IMG/VR virus record: IMGVR_UViG_3300030380_002200
Coordinates: 1-58,635 of that record
Direction: 5' to 3' (one strand)
Source of the DNA: a virus
DNA length: 58,635 bases
A program made the translations under genes and the position numbers. The notes under the pieces are model-generated. The model was given only the letters and a program-made list of their open reading frames with translations, did not search any database and was not told the DNA's origin. Positions 1 to 9,380 of the stretch are shown piece by piece; position 1 is the stretch's first letter, and every line of letters starts with the position of its first letter.

Positions 1-100
1 ATTGTGTCGTTTAATACGAGCACTCAGGTTACTACCTACCATGTCATTAGTATGGATGATGGTGGTGGTGTTAATACTACGCTGAACTTTAGCACCTCCA
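1..100. repeat. Left copy of 100-nt terminal overlap
   Basis: Bases 1-100 match 58536-58635 except at base 99 (c here, a at 58634). The shared piece lies inside one open reading frame and keeps the frame. This is what a circular assembly, or a circularly permuted or redundant linear genome, produces. The mismatch near the very end is probably a sequencing or assembly error. Confidence 0.9.
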
Positions 101-3100
101 ACCTTATCACAGGAGTGAGTCTAATTGATGACCTTCTGTTTTTTACTGATGACTTAAACCCTCCTCGTCGTATCAATGTTAATCGCGTTTATGGCGAACC
201 GACAAGCGGCGATATAGATACAATCACTGCTGACGAGCTTCTTGTTGTCAAGAAAGCACCCGTTACCTCTCCTGCTATTACTTCTACCTTTAATCCAAAT
301 ATCTCTTCTACGTTTATGGAAGAGAGGTTTATCTGTTTTGGATACAGATGGAGATATGACGACAACGAATACTCGGCTACGTCACAGTTTTCTACACCTG
401 CGTTTACGCCAAAAGATTTTGACTTTACACCTAAGAGCTACCTCAACGAGGGCTTTATCAATAAGCATAACAACGCTACCATTACTTACAACACGGGTAG
501 TAACCTTGTTAAAGGGATTGACATTCTGTTTAAGGAGGCCAACGACAGCACCATTAAGGTCATCGAAAAGCTCGACAAAGCAAAGCTCGGTCTTCCTGAC
601 AACAACGACCTGACATTCAATTTTAGTGACAGCAAAATCTTTACGATTCTGCCGAACTCTGAGATTCTTAGGTTGTACGACAATGTACCTCTGTTGGCTC
701 AAGCTCAAACGCTTATGGGCAACAGGCTTATGTACGGAAACTATCTTGAAGGATATGACCTTATAGATACCAACGGCAATCCTACACAGCTCAACTATAT
801 CTGCACGCTAAAGGAAGACACCCTTTCTGAGGAGGCTCTTCCTTCGGGTAATGTCTCAACAGTAGGACAGACGTATACACTCCCACAAAGCGTAACGGGA
901 GGTAGTTTGGAAACAGTTGCGGGGGCTAGACAAACAATTGACCTTACTCCTTTTTGTGTAGACGCTCAGGGCAACAGCAGGCTGACAGCAGGCAGCGTGA
1001 TGGAGTTTGAGTTTCAGATTTATCTTGAATCTTCCAACACGCAAGAGGTGGGTACGGGGCCGTTCCCGGCCCAAGTTCCTTCAGGGACATCAAGTAACCC
1101 TATAGTTGTTACAGCAACATTTACGATAAACGCCAATTACGATTCATTGGCTGATTGGATGAGCAGTGCCAACTTTCAGAACTCAGTTGGTACTCTAACA
1201 AACATTTTACCTGTATTTGATAGTGGGGGTGCTGCAACGTCTTGTCAGGGAGGTACTCTGACAGACTCTTTCAATTGCGGTAGAGAACAATCTCTTGGTT
1301 CGTTTACGTTTGTGACTTCAGGCTTTACTTCATTCACTAGCATCGCTCAACCCGAACCTGTTATTTTCAATCAATTTTCGGGCAACACCTGTCAGGTGAT
1401 ATTTCCCGGCTTGAGATATACGGACGACCCTGCATCTCCAACTAACGACTCTTTCTTTTTCTACCGCTTTTTAAGCTCTGCTTCCACTAAAGTCACATTC
1501 TTCCCTGCGGGAACTGCAGAGAGCCTTCACAGCAACAGAGGCTATGAGGTGGGTATTATCTACATGGATGAATACAACAGGTCTACTACGGCTCTTGTCA
1601 GCAATCAAAACGCTGTACATGTTCCATGCTCTGCAAGCCCGACTAAAAATCAGATTAGGGTAGAGATTCCAACTACTCAAGTTCCTCCTGCATTTGCAAG
1701 CAGATACAAGTTTGCTATTAAGCCTGATGAGGCGGGATACAACACCATCTACTCGAACACCTTTTTTGTTGACTCAACTCAGAACAGAGCGTTTATTTTG
1801 TTGCAGGGTGAGAACCCAAGAAAAGTAGAAGAGGGCGATAGACTTATTGTTAAGGCTGACACAAATGGCCCTACAGATGAGTGCATTTATGTTACTGTCC
1901 TTGAGAAAAAGGTTATGCAAGCCAATGAGCTTCCCGGTAACAACGGAGTAACGGGAACGTACATGGTGATTAGTACCGACGGTCTTGCCTTGAATCCTTC
2001 GGAAGGAACTTTCAAAGATACAGGCATGATTGAGGCCAAGGCGCAGGACTTGTTTAACATCGGTAATGATAGAACACCATATATCTTATTGCCGCTCAAC
2101 GACCCTATGGGCAACCCCGATGCGGGTCAATCGCCCGGTGGTAGCTCAGGGCCGGGTCAAGATTATGAAGTGCCTGCAGGTTCTATTGTAACAATCAAGT
2201 TAAAGGGCGACAGGAGGGGTAGCGGCAATGACTGTGAAGAGAGAAGAATCAACATTCCCAATGTTCAATACACTGTTACGCAAAACTATCCTAGTCTTTC
2301 TGATTGGTTTATTGGAGATGGGATTATTGATACCTTAATCAATGAGGACTTTTTCACAGGCGGTGCTCCCGCGTCGGATGGTCTTGTAAAAAACGCAGGG
2401 GCAGCATCCCCATCTTCTCCTAACGACCCGTCAACCATATCAGGTTCAGGGTCAGCCAATTTTGAAACGGGCAACGGGAAGGACGACATGCGCGTTGGCA
2501 ATACAAGCGACCTCGACACCATTGGCATTCCTTCGGGCTTGGCTCAAAGCGAGTTTGGTGCTTGCGTGCTAACATACCCAAGCGGAAGAAAGTATCTTGG
2601 TTTTCGTGGTACGCTGTGCTGCGGCACAAGCAACGCTAAGACTTCTAGGCTAAAAGGTCGTATTACCGTGCGTCGTGCGATTGACCGGTTAATCTTTGAG
2701 ACGCTGCCTGCTGATGCGCAGCCCGACATCTTTTTTGAGTCTTCGGTTTCGTATCCCATCACCAATGGATTCCATGAGGGAAATGTCCAAGACCAAACGG
2801 CAACTCAGTCTGCTATCATCGACACGGCATTCTATAACTGCTATACCTATGGCAATGGCGTAGAGAGCTACAAGGTGCGCGACTCTATTGTTGGTAAAGA
2901 ATTTAACCTTGGCAACAGAGTGACAGCTACTCAGAGCCAAGACTACAAGCAGATTAGAAGGTATGCCGACATCACCTATAGCGGTGTTTACAACCAAGAG
3001 AGCAACGTAAATAAAACTAATGAGTTCAACCTTGGCCTTCTAAACTTCAAGCCTCTTGAGCAGCGGTTTGGATTTATCAGAAAAATGGCGGGTCGTGAAA

Positions 3101-5274
3101 CCGACATCCTTGTTCTCCAAGAGGATAAAATTTCATACGTGCTTGCAGGTAAGAACTTGCTTTCTGATGCGGTTGGAGGTGGTGACATCGTGTCTATCCC
3201 TGAAGTTCTCGGAACGCAGATTGCTCGAACCGAAGAGTATGGTATCTCAAACAATCCTGAGAGCTATGCGGAGTACGGGTATGACAAGTTCTTTACCGAT
3301 GCCAAGCGTGGCGTTGTTATTCAGCTACGAGGTACAAATGCGCAGAGCGAGCAGCTTAATGTTATCTCTGACCAAGGAATGAGCACATGGTTTAGGGAGC
3401 TGTTTCAGGTAGCATTTGATAGACAAAAGCTCGGAGCGTATGACCCTTATGCGGGAGAGTATGTGCTTCACTCTAATACCCGACAACTGCCTGCCGAAAG
3501 AAAAGAATTTCCATGTGGTACTACGCAAACATTTACCGTCAACGGGACTACTGCAAAAGCAAACTATAACCTTGGAACAACGACGGGTGATGTCGTTGTC
3601 AACTATCAGTTTGTTGGTACAGGCACTATAAATGTCGTCAGGTTCCTTTACGATGGAGTTACTTATCAGGACACTTCGCCCACAACTTCAGGCTCACTAA
3701 CTATACCTAAGCCAAACCCTACCCCTACTACGGGTGAGTTTGCCATTAGCGGTACTGCCACTGTTATTGTTACCGTCGAGTGTCCTGACGCTGACACTCT
3801 CAGCGTCATTCAGGTTTGTTTGACAAGCTCTTCCGATGCAGGTGAACTCATTCACAATGAGTTCTCCTTTGCTCAAGGAACCTATACGTCTCCTGTGTCT
3901 TCTACACAGATTACATTAAGCAATTCAGGTATCGCTCCTGTGGTCAGTCAGTTTGATACGTTCACAGGGTTGATGGGAAGTGGGTTCATTCCAACTGAAG
4001 GCTCTACGGTGACCATGGCGGGTAACAGATTTGGTTCTGACACCTTTGTGACTCCTTTGGGAACACAGTTCTTGTTCCTTAGAACTGCGGTTAGCTATCC
4101 TAATACACCAACAGGTATCACAAACCTGCTTGCAGCCGCCTCTGCAGGTATTCCAAACATAAGCGGAGGTGTAACTGTGTCAGGTGCGGGAACGCCTTAT
4201 ACAGTAGGTAGTATTCAACAAGGCCCATCGGCAACGACAAGGCCAAACCTTTACCTTATTTATGACTACCGTCAAGGAGGCTCGGGTGTTAGCCTGTGCT
4301 ATAACGGAAGCAAGCCTGAGCTTGCGTGCTGCTGCAGAAGTACAAGAACTGTTTTTCTTGACGCACCAAATCTTGCATCAGCAACCACTATATACACCGA
4401 TGCCAACCTTACTACACCTGATATAACAGGGTTTTATTCTGATGGCAACATTGTTAGATTCCAAACAACGTCAGGGTCAACAGCTACTCTTGCGCCTGCT
4501 CAAACGTGTGTTCCTTGCGCACCAAGCTGTGGAAGTATAGTAAGAGGTACTGCAATTAAAAGCTCTTATGCAGTATGGAATTGTGATGTGGGTTCAGCTA
4601 CAGGAGCTATTGTAATTAGCTTCCCTAGTCCTCCTTCTATTCCTATTGGAATTAGGGCAACTTTCGACGGAGTTGAGTATACCACCCTTACCTCTGCTAT
4701 AACGGGTCAGCGTGGCCCCGCAGTAGCAGGAGAGCTTGTGGTGGTTGGAGAAACAGCATCTACCTGTCCTCAGATACCGGGCACGTTGAGCTTAAACAAC
4801 CTAGTCCCTAACGGTGGTAATTGGGTTACTTCTAGCGGAACCACTTCTATTACACATTCAGCAAGCAGCTTATTTATCAGCCCAAGCATCGGGAGTATTG
4901 CTATGGTTATTAACAAGCCAAATGCGACTCCCTCTACCCTCAAGCTAGAGCTTACCGCACCGTGTGGTACAGGCACAAACCTAGATGTACAAGTTGAATG
5001 TCCTCAAGCGATACCCGCAACTTCAATTGGGCCTAGACAATCTACCCAAACAGGAGCTTGTGCTAGCTCACTTACAGGTACTGCATACTTTGTTGCTCCC
5101 AACGGTACAGTCGGTGGTGCTCCGCAACTGCACAGCTTTGGTTTCAGCGACTCAGGAGCAGCGACATTCTTGAGTGGGGGTCTTTACCTGTACGATGATG
5201 GTACACCTAGTGGGGGTGTTTTCAACATGGGTGCGAATGGTATCATAACATCAATCGCCACATGCCCACCATAA
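1..5274 (+). CDS. Tail hub/stabilisation-type virion protein (C-terminal 1757 residues; gene wraps the contig junction)
   Basis: The reading frame is open from base 1 and continues in frame from the gene start at 58227, giving about 1860 residues on the closed circle. The N-terminal segment (encoded at 58227 onward) has the pattern DERLVPDGEYTDALNIRVGS followed by GVIETTLGN. I know this pattern from large structural proteins of marine and Bacteroidota podoviruses that resemble P22 gp10-type stabilisation/tail hub proteins. The rest is rich in Thr, Ser, Gly and beta-forming stretches, with Cys-rich patches near residues 1430-1520. It follows two connector-type genes and precedes another tail protein, which fits a neck or tail position. 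I see no enzymatic motif. It could instead be a fibre or receptor-binding protein; the virion role is fairly secure, the exact position is not. Confidence 0.7.
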   Translation: MVSFNTSTQVTTYHVISMDDGGGVNTTLNFSTSNLITGVSLIDDLLFFTDDLNPPRRINVNRVYGEPTSGDIDTITADELLVVKKAPVTSPAITSTFNPNISSTFMEERFICFGYRWRYDDNEYSATSQFSTPAFTPKDFDFTPKSYLNEGFINKHNNATITYNTGSNLVKGIDILFKEANDSTIKVIEKLDKAKLGLPDNNDLTFNFSDSKIFTILPNSEILRLYDNVPLLAQAQTLMGNRLMYGNYLEGYDLIDTNGNPTQLNYICTLKEDTLSEEALPSGNVSTVGQTYTLPQSVTGGSLETVAGARQTIDLTPFCVDAQGNSRLTAGSVMEFEFQIYLESSNTQEVGTGPFPAQVPSGTSSNPIVVTATFTINANYDSLADWMSSANFQNSVGTLTNILPVFDSGGAATSCQGGTLTDSFNCGREQSLGSFTFVTSGFTSFTSIAQPEPVIFNQFSGNTCQVIFPGLRYTDDPASPTNDSFFFYRFLSSASTKVTFFPAGTAESLHSNRGYEVGIIYMDEYNRSTTALVSNQNAVHVPCSASPTKNQIRVEIPTTQVPPAFASRYKFAIKPDEAGYNTIYSNTFFVDSTQNRAFILLQGENPRKVEEGDRLIVKADTNGPTDECIYVTVLEKKVMQANELPGNNGVTGTYMVISTDGLALNPSEGTFKDTGMIEAKAQDLFNIGNDRTPYILLPLNDPMGNPDAGQSPGGSSGPGQDYEVPAGSIVTIKLKGDRRGSGNDCEERRINIPNVQYTVTQNYPSLSDWFIGDGIIDTLINEDFFTGGAPASDGLVKNAGAASPSSPNDPSTISGSGSANFETGNGKDDMRVGNTSDLDTIGIPSGLAQSEFGACVLTYPSGRKYLGFRGTLCCGTSNAKTSRLKGRITVRRAIDRLIFETLPADAQPDIFFESSVSYPITNGFHEGNVQDQTATQSAIIDTAFYNCYTYGNGVESYKVRDSIVGKEFNLGNRVTATQSQDYKQIRRYADITYSGVYNQESNVNKTNEFNLGLLNFKPLEQRFGFIRKMAGRETDILVLQEDKISYVLAGKNLLSDAVGGGDIVSIPEVLGTQIARTEEYGISNNPESYAEYGYDKFFTDAKRGVVIQLRGTNAQSEQLNVISDQGMSTWFRELFQVAFDRQKLGAYDPYAGEYVLHSNTRQLPAERKEFPCGTTQTFTVNGTTAKANYNLGTTTGDVVVNYQFVGTGTINVVRFLYDGVTYQDTSPTTSGSLTIPKPNPTPTTGEFAISGTATVIVTVECPDADTLSVIQVCLTSSSDAGELIHNEFSFAQGTYTSPVSSTQITLSNSGIAPVVSQFDTFTGLMGSGFIPTEGSTVTMAGNRFGSDTFVTPLGTQFLFLRTAVSYPNTPTGITNLLAAASAGIPNISGGVTVSGAGTPYTVGSIQQGPSATTRPNLYLIYDYRQGGSGVSLCYNGSKPELACCCRSTRTVFLDAPNLASATTIYTDANLTTPDITGFYSDGNIVRFQTTSGSTATLAPAQTCVPCAPSCGSIVRGTAIKSSYAVWNCDVGSATGAIVISFPSPPSIPIGIRATFDGVEYTTLTSAITGQRGPAVAGELVVVGETASTCPQIPGTLSLNNLVPNGGNWVTSSGTTSITHSASSLFISPSIGSIAMVINKPNATPSTLKLELTAPCGTGTNLDVQVECPQAIPATSIGPRQSTQTGACASSLTGTAYFVAPNGTVGGAPQLHSFGFSDSGAATFLSGGLYLYDDGTPSGGVFNMGANGIITSIATCPP

Positions 5275-5276
5275 TC

Positions 5277-5292
5277 GTGTCCTTGAAGACAC
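5277..5292. repeat. Dispersed 16-nt palindrome, copy 1
   Basis: GTGTCCTTGAAGACAC lies between the stop of the tail hub gene (5274) and the next start (5308). It is one of 16 copies of the family described in the findings, with one arm mismatch. No T-run follows, so it is not an obvious terminator. Confidence 0.85.
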
Positions 5293-5307
5293 ACCAAAAG
5301 AACAGAT

Positions 5308-6120
5308 ATGCCTGTACCATTAGCTAATTACACCCTGACATACGACACGGACGCACGCATTCAAGGATGGCCTTCGTTCTACAGCTACGCGCCTGACTAT
5401 ATGGTCGGGATGAATAGTTTTTTCTATTCGTTTTCAGGAGGAAATTTGTATAGGCACAGCGTCAACCCCGTAAGAAACAACTTTTACGGTGTGCAGTACA
5501 ATAGCACCGTTACCACTCCATTCAACTCACAGCCCCTCGACAACAAGCTATACAAGACGTTGGCATTGCAGGGTGCGGAGGCTTGGGCCGCACAGATGGT
5601 AACGGATATTCAGACCTCGCTTGCTATGCCTGCCGACTTCTTTGAGGTTAAGGAACAGACGTTCTTTGCTTTTGTAAGAAACCAAGACGCTAACGTCAAC
5701 TTCAGTCTCCGTTCAGCACAGGGTATTGGTTTCAGCATCGGGATAAATCCAACCGTTCCCACTGCCGTAGTCGTGGAGTTTCAACAGGGCGTAAGTCTTA
5801 GCGGTATCAATGGAACGCCTGTAAGTGGAACCAACGTGGGCGATATGCTGTACTTTGGAACAGGAACGCCAACATTGGCGGGACAGATTACTGCAGTCAA
5901 TGTCAATCCGCAGGCGGGGATTAACGAGCTTGTCGTTGACACAACCGTTACAGGAGGTAATATGCCAACTCAACCGTCATACTTCTTGGTAGCTCGCAAC
6001 CAAATTGCTGAGTCGCACGGGGTGTTGGGACACTACGCTTTGACAACCCTTACGCACCCCGGTACAACACAGGGTGAGCTGTTCGCTGTGCAGTCTGATG
6101 TAATGAAAAGCTATCCCTGA
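5308..6120 (+). CDS. Tail/virion structural protein
   Basis: 270 residues. The N-terminus carries the pattern SFYSYAPDYMVGMNSFFYSF, then GNLYRH and NNFYGVQ. I recognise this arrangement from tail proteins of Bacteroidota phages, where it also occurs at the end of larger hub or muzzle-type proteins. The second half (residues about 150-240) looks like a beta-rich domain. The gene lies 33 nt after the tail hub gene, separated only by a copy of the palindrome, so it may be a split-off C-terminal part of that hub. There is no signal peptide and no enzymatic motif. Structural role likely; precise position in the tail unknown. Confidence 0.6.
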   Translation: MPVPLANYTLTYDTDARIQGWPSFYSYAPDYMVGMNSFFYSFSGGNLYRHSVNPVRNNFYGVQYNSTVTTPFNSQPLDNKLYKTLALQGAEAWAAQMVTDIQTSLAMPADFFEVKEQTFFAFVRNQDANVNFSLRSAQGIGFSIGINPTVPTAVVVEFQQGVSLSGINGTPVSGTNVGDMLYFGTGTPTLAGQITAVNVNPQAGINELVVDTTVTGGNMPTQPSYFLVARNQIAESHGVLGHYALTTLTHPGTTQGELFAVQSDVMKSYP

Positions 6121-6128
6121 TAATTCAG

Positions 6129-6136
6129 TATCTTTG
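6129..6136 (+). promoter_or_regulatory. TATCTTTG -7 box, 5 nt before start codon
   Basis: Matches the Bacteroidota -7 consensus TAnnTTTG. Only five bases separate it from the ATG at 6142, which would place transcription start at or next to the start codon. No clear -33 TTTG is visible at the usual distance. Confidence 0.5.
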
Positions 6137-6141
6137 TGGGT

Positions 6142-6660
6142 ATGAGTGAAGAAACTCTACCAATTCAATTGATTGCAGACATTCCTCTTCGCAGGGGTGT
6201 TATGTGGGAGAAAATTGCGGAGTTTGAGAATCAACTCAAAGACATCGAGGGAGCCATGTCGCATACGGCAGGAGACCCTCAGTCTGAAGAAATGAAAAAG
6301 GTTTTTCCGCTGAAACAGCATATTGAAGGCGGCCTTTACACGAGGGAGATTCACATGCCCGCAGGCTCTTTGGTTATCAGCATGATTCATAGGCAACAGC
6401 ATCCTTCTTTTTTGTTGAAGGGCAAGGTTTCTTACCTAACTGATGAGGGCAAAGTAGTTACTATCGAAGCACCTCACAAAATCTTTACTCAGATAGGAAC
6501 TCAAAGAGTTCTGTACATCCACGAAGACACCGATTGGTGCTGCGTATACAAGACAGATGCACAGACTTTTGAAGAGGCGGAGGCTGACGTTTACACTAAC
6601 AATTTCTACGACCTCCCTGAGAGCGTAGTAAAAGAAATAAAACTACTATGGCAGGAGTAA
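6142..6660 (+). CDS. Cupin-like small protein
   Basis: 172 residues from the ATG at 6142; an upstream in-frame GTG at 6136 overlaps the promoter box and is less likely. Residues about 60-140 read as a single-stranded beta-helix/cupin-like domain: LYTREIHMPAGSLVIS, then HPSFLLKGKVSYLTDEGK, then a GT-rich turn and a final strand with WCCVYKTD. The usual double-His metal site of cupins is only partly present (a His in HRQQHPS). Proteins of this type occur among tail genes of podoviruses and may bind sugar or act as a small virion or assembly factor. The gene overlaps the next by 13 nt. Confidence 0.5.
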   Translation: MSEETLPIQLIADIPLRRGVMWEKIAEFENQLKDIEGAMSHTAGDPQSEEMKKVFPLKQHIEGGLYTREIHMPAGSLVISMIHRQQHPSFLLKGKVSYLTDEGKVVTIEAPHKIFTQIGTQRVLYIHEDTDWCCVYKTDAQTFEEAEADVYTNNFYDLPESVVKEIKLLWQE

Positions 6661-7529
6661 TGTTTGGCTTGTCGGCTGCAACACTAGCAGCCATTGGAAG
6701 TACCGCTATTGCAGCGGGTACTGCAACTTCATCCTTCATTCAAGCAGGTAAGCAGAAGAAAGCACAGCGTAGAGCTGAACGTGAGGCTTCTAAAAAGATG
6801 GCAAGCGCACGAAGGTCTCTTGAGAAAAACTACATGGAGTCGCTGTCTATCCCGCTTGAAGCATACGAGCGCGAGATGGAGGCTATCAATGTTCAGACAG
6901 CGCAAGCCACTCAAGCCGCCACAGAAGGCTCTCAGCGTGGCGTAGCTGCCACGGCAGGTCAAGTTCAGCAGGTGGCTTCAGAGGCACAGGCCGAGCAGCG
7001 CACCAAGATGGCTGAAGACCTGTTTAACCTTGAGGCTGCCACGGCTGAGGAAGCAAGCCGCTTGAGAGATATTGGTGTCAACCTCGACCTCGCTGAGGCT
7101 GAGGGCGCACAGATGGCTGCGGCTGATGCAGCCCGTGCAAGAGCACAAGCTATTAACCAAGGCATTCAAGGTGTTGGACAAACAGCTTCATCAGCAATGT
7201 CACTCGTTCCCTTGTATCAGAAGCAAAATGTTGGTGCTAGAAGAGAAGCATTAGGACAAACTACACTTAGAGGTGATGCACAGTTAGACCCATTTGGAAT
7301 GCAAGTAGCACAGGATAGTGAGGCGGCAGCTCGTGTGCAAGCAGGTTTTACAGGAAGCGGGTTTGACACGTCTAATATGACTAACAGACAGTTCAGGCAA
7401 TTTGAAAGGTCTTTGAGTCCTGCGCAAAAAGCATCTTTGTTTAGTGCAGGATACTATGACCGCTTGATGCCCGGTGGTATGGATGCCTTCTACAACATCG
7501 GTAGCGGCACAACAATAGCAGGACAATAA
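6648..7529 (+). CDS. Internal virion/DNA-ejection-type protein with N-terminal membrane segment
   Basis: 293 residues. A hydrophobic Gly/Ala segment at residues about 5-28 is followed by a long Ala/Glu/Gln-rich coiled coil (about 35-175) starting with a very basic stretch (QKKAQRRAEREASKK). This layout is typical of ejected core proteins of podoviruses (compare T7 gp14 or P22 gp7). The C-terminal third is less repetitive and contains FDTSNMTNRQFRQFERSL. It overlaps the cupin-like gene and ends one base into the next start. The function is inferred from composition and position only. Confidence 0.55.
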   Translation: MAGVMFGLSAATLAAIGSTAIAAGTATSSFIQAGKQKKAQRRAEREASKKMASARRSLEKNYMESLSIPLEAYEREMEAINVQTAQATQAATEGSQRGVAATAGQVQQVASEAQAEQRTKMAEDLFNLEAATAEEASRLRDIGVNLDLAEAEGAQMAAADAARARAQAINQGIQGVGQTASSAMSLVPLYQKQNVGARREALGQTTLRGDAQLDPFGMQVAQDSEAAARVQAGFTGSGFDTSNMTNRQFRQFERSLSPAQKASLFSAGYYDRLMPGGMDAFYNIGSGTTIAGQ

Positions 7530-9379
7530 TGGCAAAGACGTACTTTAAGGCGCAGCCTACCGCTGCAGAAACCCAAATCAATTGGGCTGAGGTCGGCAAA
7601 AACTTCAGTGACATGCTCACTGAGGAGGCCCGCGTTCGTGAAGAAAAAAAGGCCGCCATTGATGAAGCCTCTCGGCAGTATCAGCAAACCCTCAACGACG
7701 TAGACCAAGGGCAGAGTGCCACCGCCAATCAGTGGTGGCTTACCGCTGCAGGTGAGATGCAGAATCAGATGCTCATGCAGGACAGGATGCTCAAGTCAGG
7801 AGCCTTGAATCCTCGTGACTACACCGTCATGCGTCAGAACCTTGTCGATGGAACGGACGGCCTGATTGGTGTGTTCGGCAAGTTCAATGAGGAGTTCAAA
7901 GACCGCATGGATAGGTTTGAGAACGGAGAGTCGCAGGACTTGGAGCAGTGGGCTATGGCTGAGTTGGAGAACTTCGGCAACTTCCAAAATACAGCAGTCG
8001 TTGTGAACCCTGAGACGGGCATGCTTAGTGTGGCTGATGTAGATGACAACGGAGCGATTGTCAACGACCCGAACAAGATTCGTAGCGTCACTTCTATGCA
8101 GAATCTGATTGCTCGTCGATACGACAAGTACGACCTTGAGGCAGCAACCACAGAATTTGCGGGCAGTGTAGGAACATGGGACACCATCTCAAGAACTTAC
8201 GGAAGCGAACTTGCCAAGGGTCTTATCACCAAAACATCTGACCCATTCTTTAAGGGATTCACCAAGAACGAGCTTGTGTCATTGGGCATGAGCGAGGCTG
8301 ATGCCATTAAGTATGAAGCTGAACTCAACGTATATACAGCGGGTGAAGACCGATTCGTACAAGACATTATGAGCGTGTGGTCTAACACCTCATCTATCCT
8401 TACCAACAGCATGAGCTTTGCTCCGAACGGTGAGGAGTATACGTTTACGTTTGATAAAGAGGGCCGTGCTGAGAATGAAATCCTTTTGGTAAAAGACCCA
8501 CAGGGGCAACTCCGTGCTGAGTATACAGAAGAACAAGAGAAGGCTGTATCTCAAGCCATTCGTGATAGCCTACGCAACAAGCTAGACAGAGAGATTGGTC
8601 AGGCTACACCTGTAGCAGACTTTACTCGTCCGACAGCGCAGCAAGAAAAGGCAGCGGCAGGCCAAAAGGACGCTCAGGACTTGGTGGGCGTGTGGTCAGA
8701 GCTGTACTACAAGGAAGGAGAACAAAAGCAGGCATCACTCGATGCTCTTCTTTCGTCACAGAAAGCTGTTGACAGCGGCTTGATTGACATCAAAGTAAAC
8801 GACAGGGCGGTGGAGTTTGTCTATACCAACCCTGCAAAGAACAGGACTATCGCTATCCCTGAAAATCCAACGCAAGATGATTGGATTAGGGTCGGTGTCG
8901 AGCTGCACGGTATTGCAGATATTGATGAAGCAACAAGAGCAGCAGGAAGATTCCCTGAAGATGCTGAGTTCGGTGGCTTCACGGATGAGCAAGGTCAGAC
9001 CATCACGTTTGAAGCTCAAAGAGAAGGGCCAACACCTGAAGTTGACCCGGTAGTGGAGGTCGCCCGACGCACAGCTACCGCAGTCAAGGACGAGTTCTTC
9101 TTTGAACAAACGAATAATGATGTACAGGCCGATATCGAAGCTATTGTTGCTCCATTAGGATTTACAGTGTCAACCGCCACAATTGGCAATGACATTACAA
9201 TTACAAACCCTGAAACAGGGGCGACTATTACCGTCAATACCAACGAGGGGGCTGCTGAGTCGGCCAAGCAAGCACAAGCGTTAAGAGCCTTCATCAACGG
9301 ACAACTTACCAAAGCTACTTCTGAAGCATACTTGAGAGGTGAAGGTGCAGGTACAGCTACAACAGGAGAACTAGACTAA
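7529..9379 (+). CDS. Probable internal virion protein
   Basis: 616 residues, starting at the ATG in the TAATG overlap with the previous stop. Mostly helical, charged and Gln/Glu-rich, with no signal peptide, membrane segment or catalytic motif that I recognise. Residues 480-600 look more beta-rich (repeated TITNPETGATITV-like strands). It lies between a membrane/coiled-coil ejection-type protein and the giant polyvalent protein, the position where podoviruses encode internal core proteins. No family recognised with confidence. Confidence 0.45.
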   Translation: MAKTYFKAQPTAAETQINWAEVGKNFSDMLTEEARVREEKKAAIDEASRQYQQTLNDVDQGQSATANQWWLTAAGEMQNQMLMQDRMLKSGALNPRDYTVMRQNLVDGTDGLIGVFGKFNEEFKDRMDRFENGESQDLEQWAMAELENFGNFQNTAVVVNPETGMLSVADVDDNGAIVNDPNKIRSVTSMQNLIARRYDKYDLEAATTEFAGSVGTWDTISRTYGSELAKGLITKTSDPFFKGFTKNELVSLGMSEADAIKYEAELNVYTAGEDRFVQDIMSVWSNTSSILTNSMSFAPNGEEYTFTFDKEGRAENEILLVKDPQGQLRAEYTEEQEKAVSQAIRDSLRNKLDREIGQATPVADFTRPTAQQEKAAAGQKDAQDLVGVWSELYYKEGEQKQASLDALLSSQKAVDSGLIDIKVNDRAVEFVYTNPAKNRTIAIPENPTQDDWIRVGVELHGIADIDEATRAAGRFPEDAEFGGFTDEQGQTITFEAQREGPTPEVDPVVEVARRTATAVKDEFFFEQTNNDVQADIEAIVAPLGFTVSTATIGNDITITNPETGATITVNTNEGAAESAKQAQALRAFINGQLTKATSEAYLRGEGAGTATTGELD

Positions 9380-9380
9380 T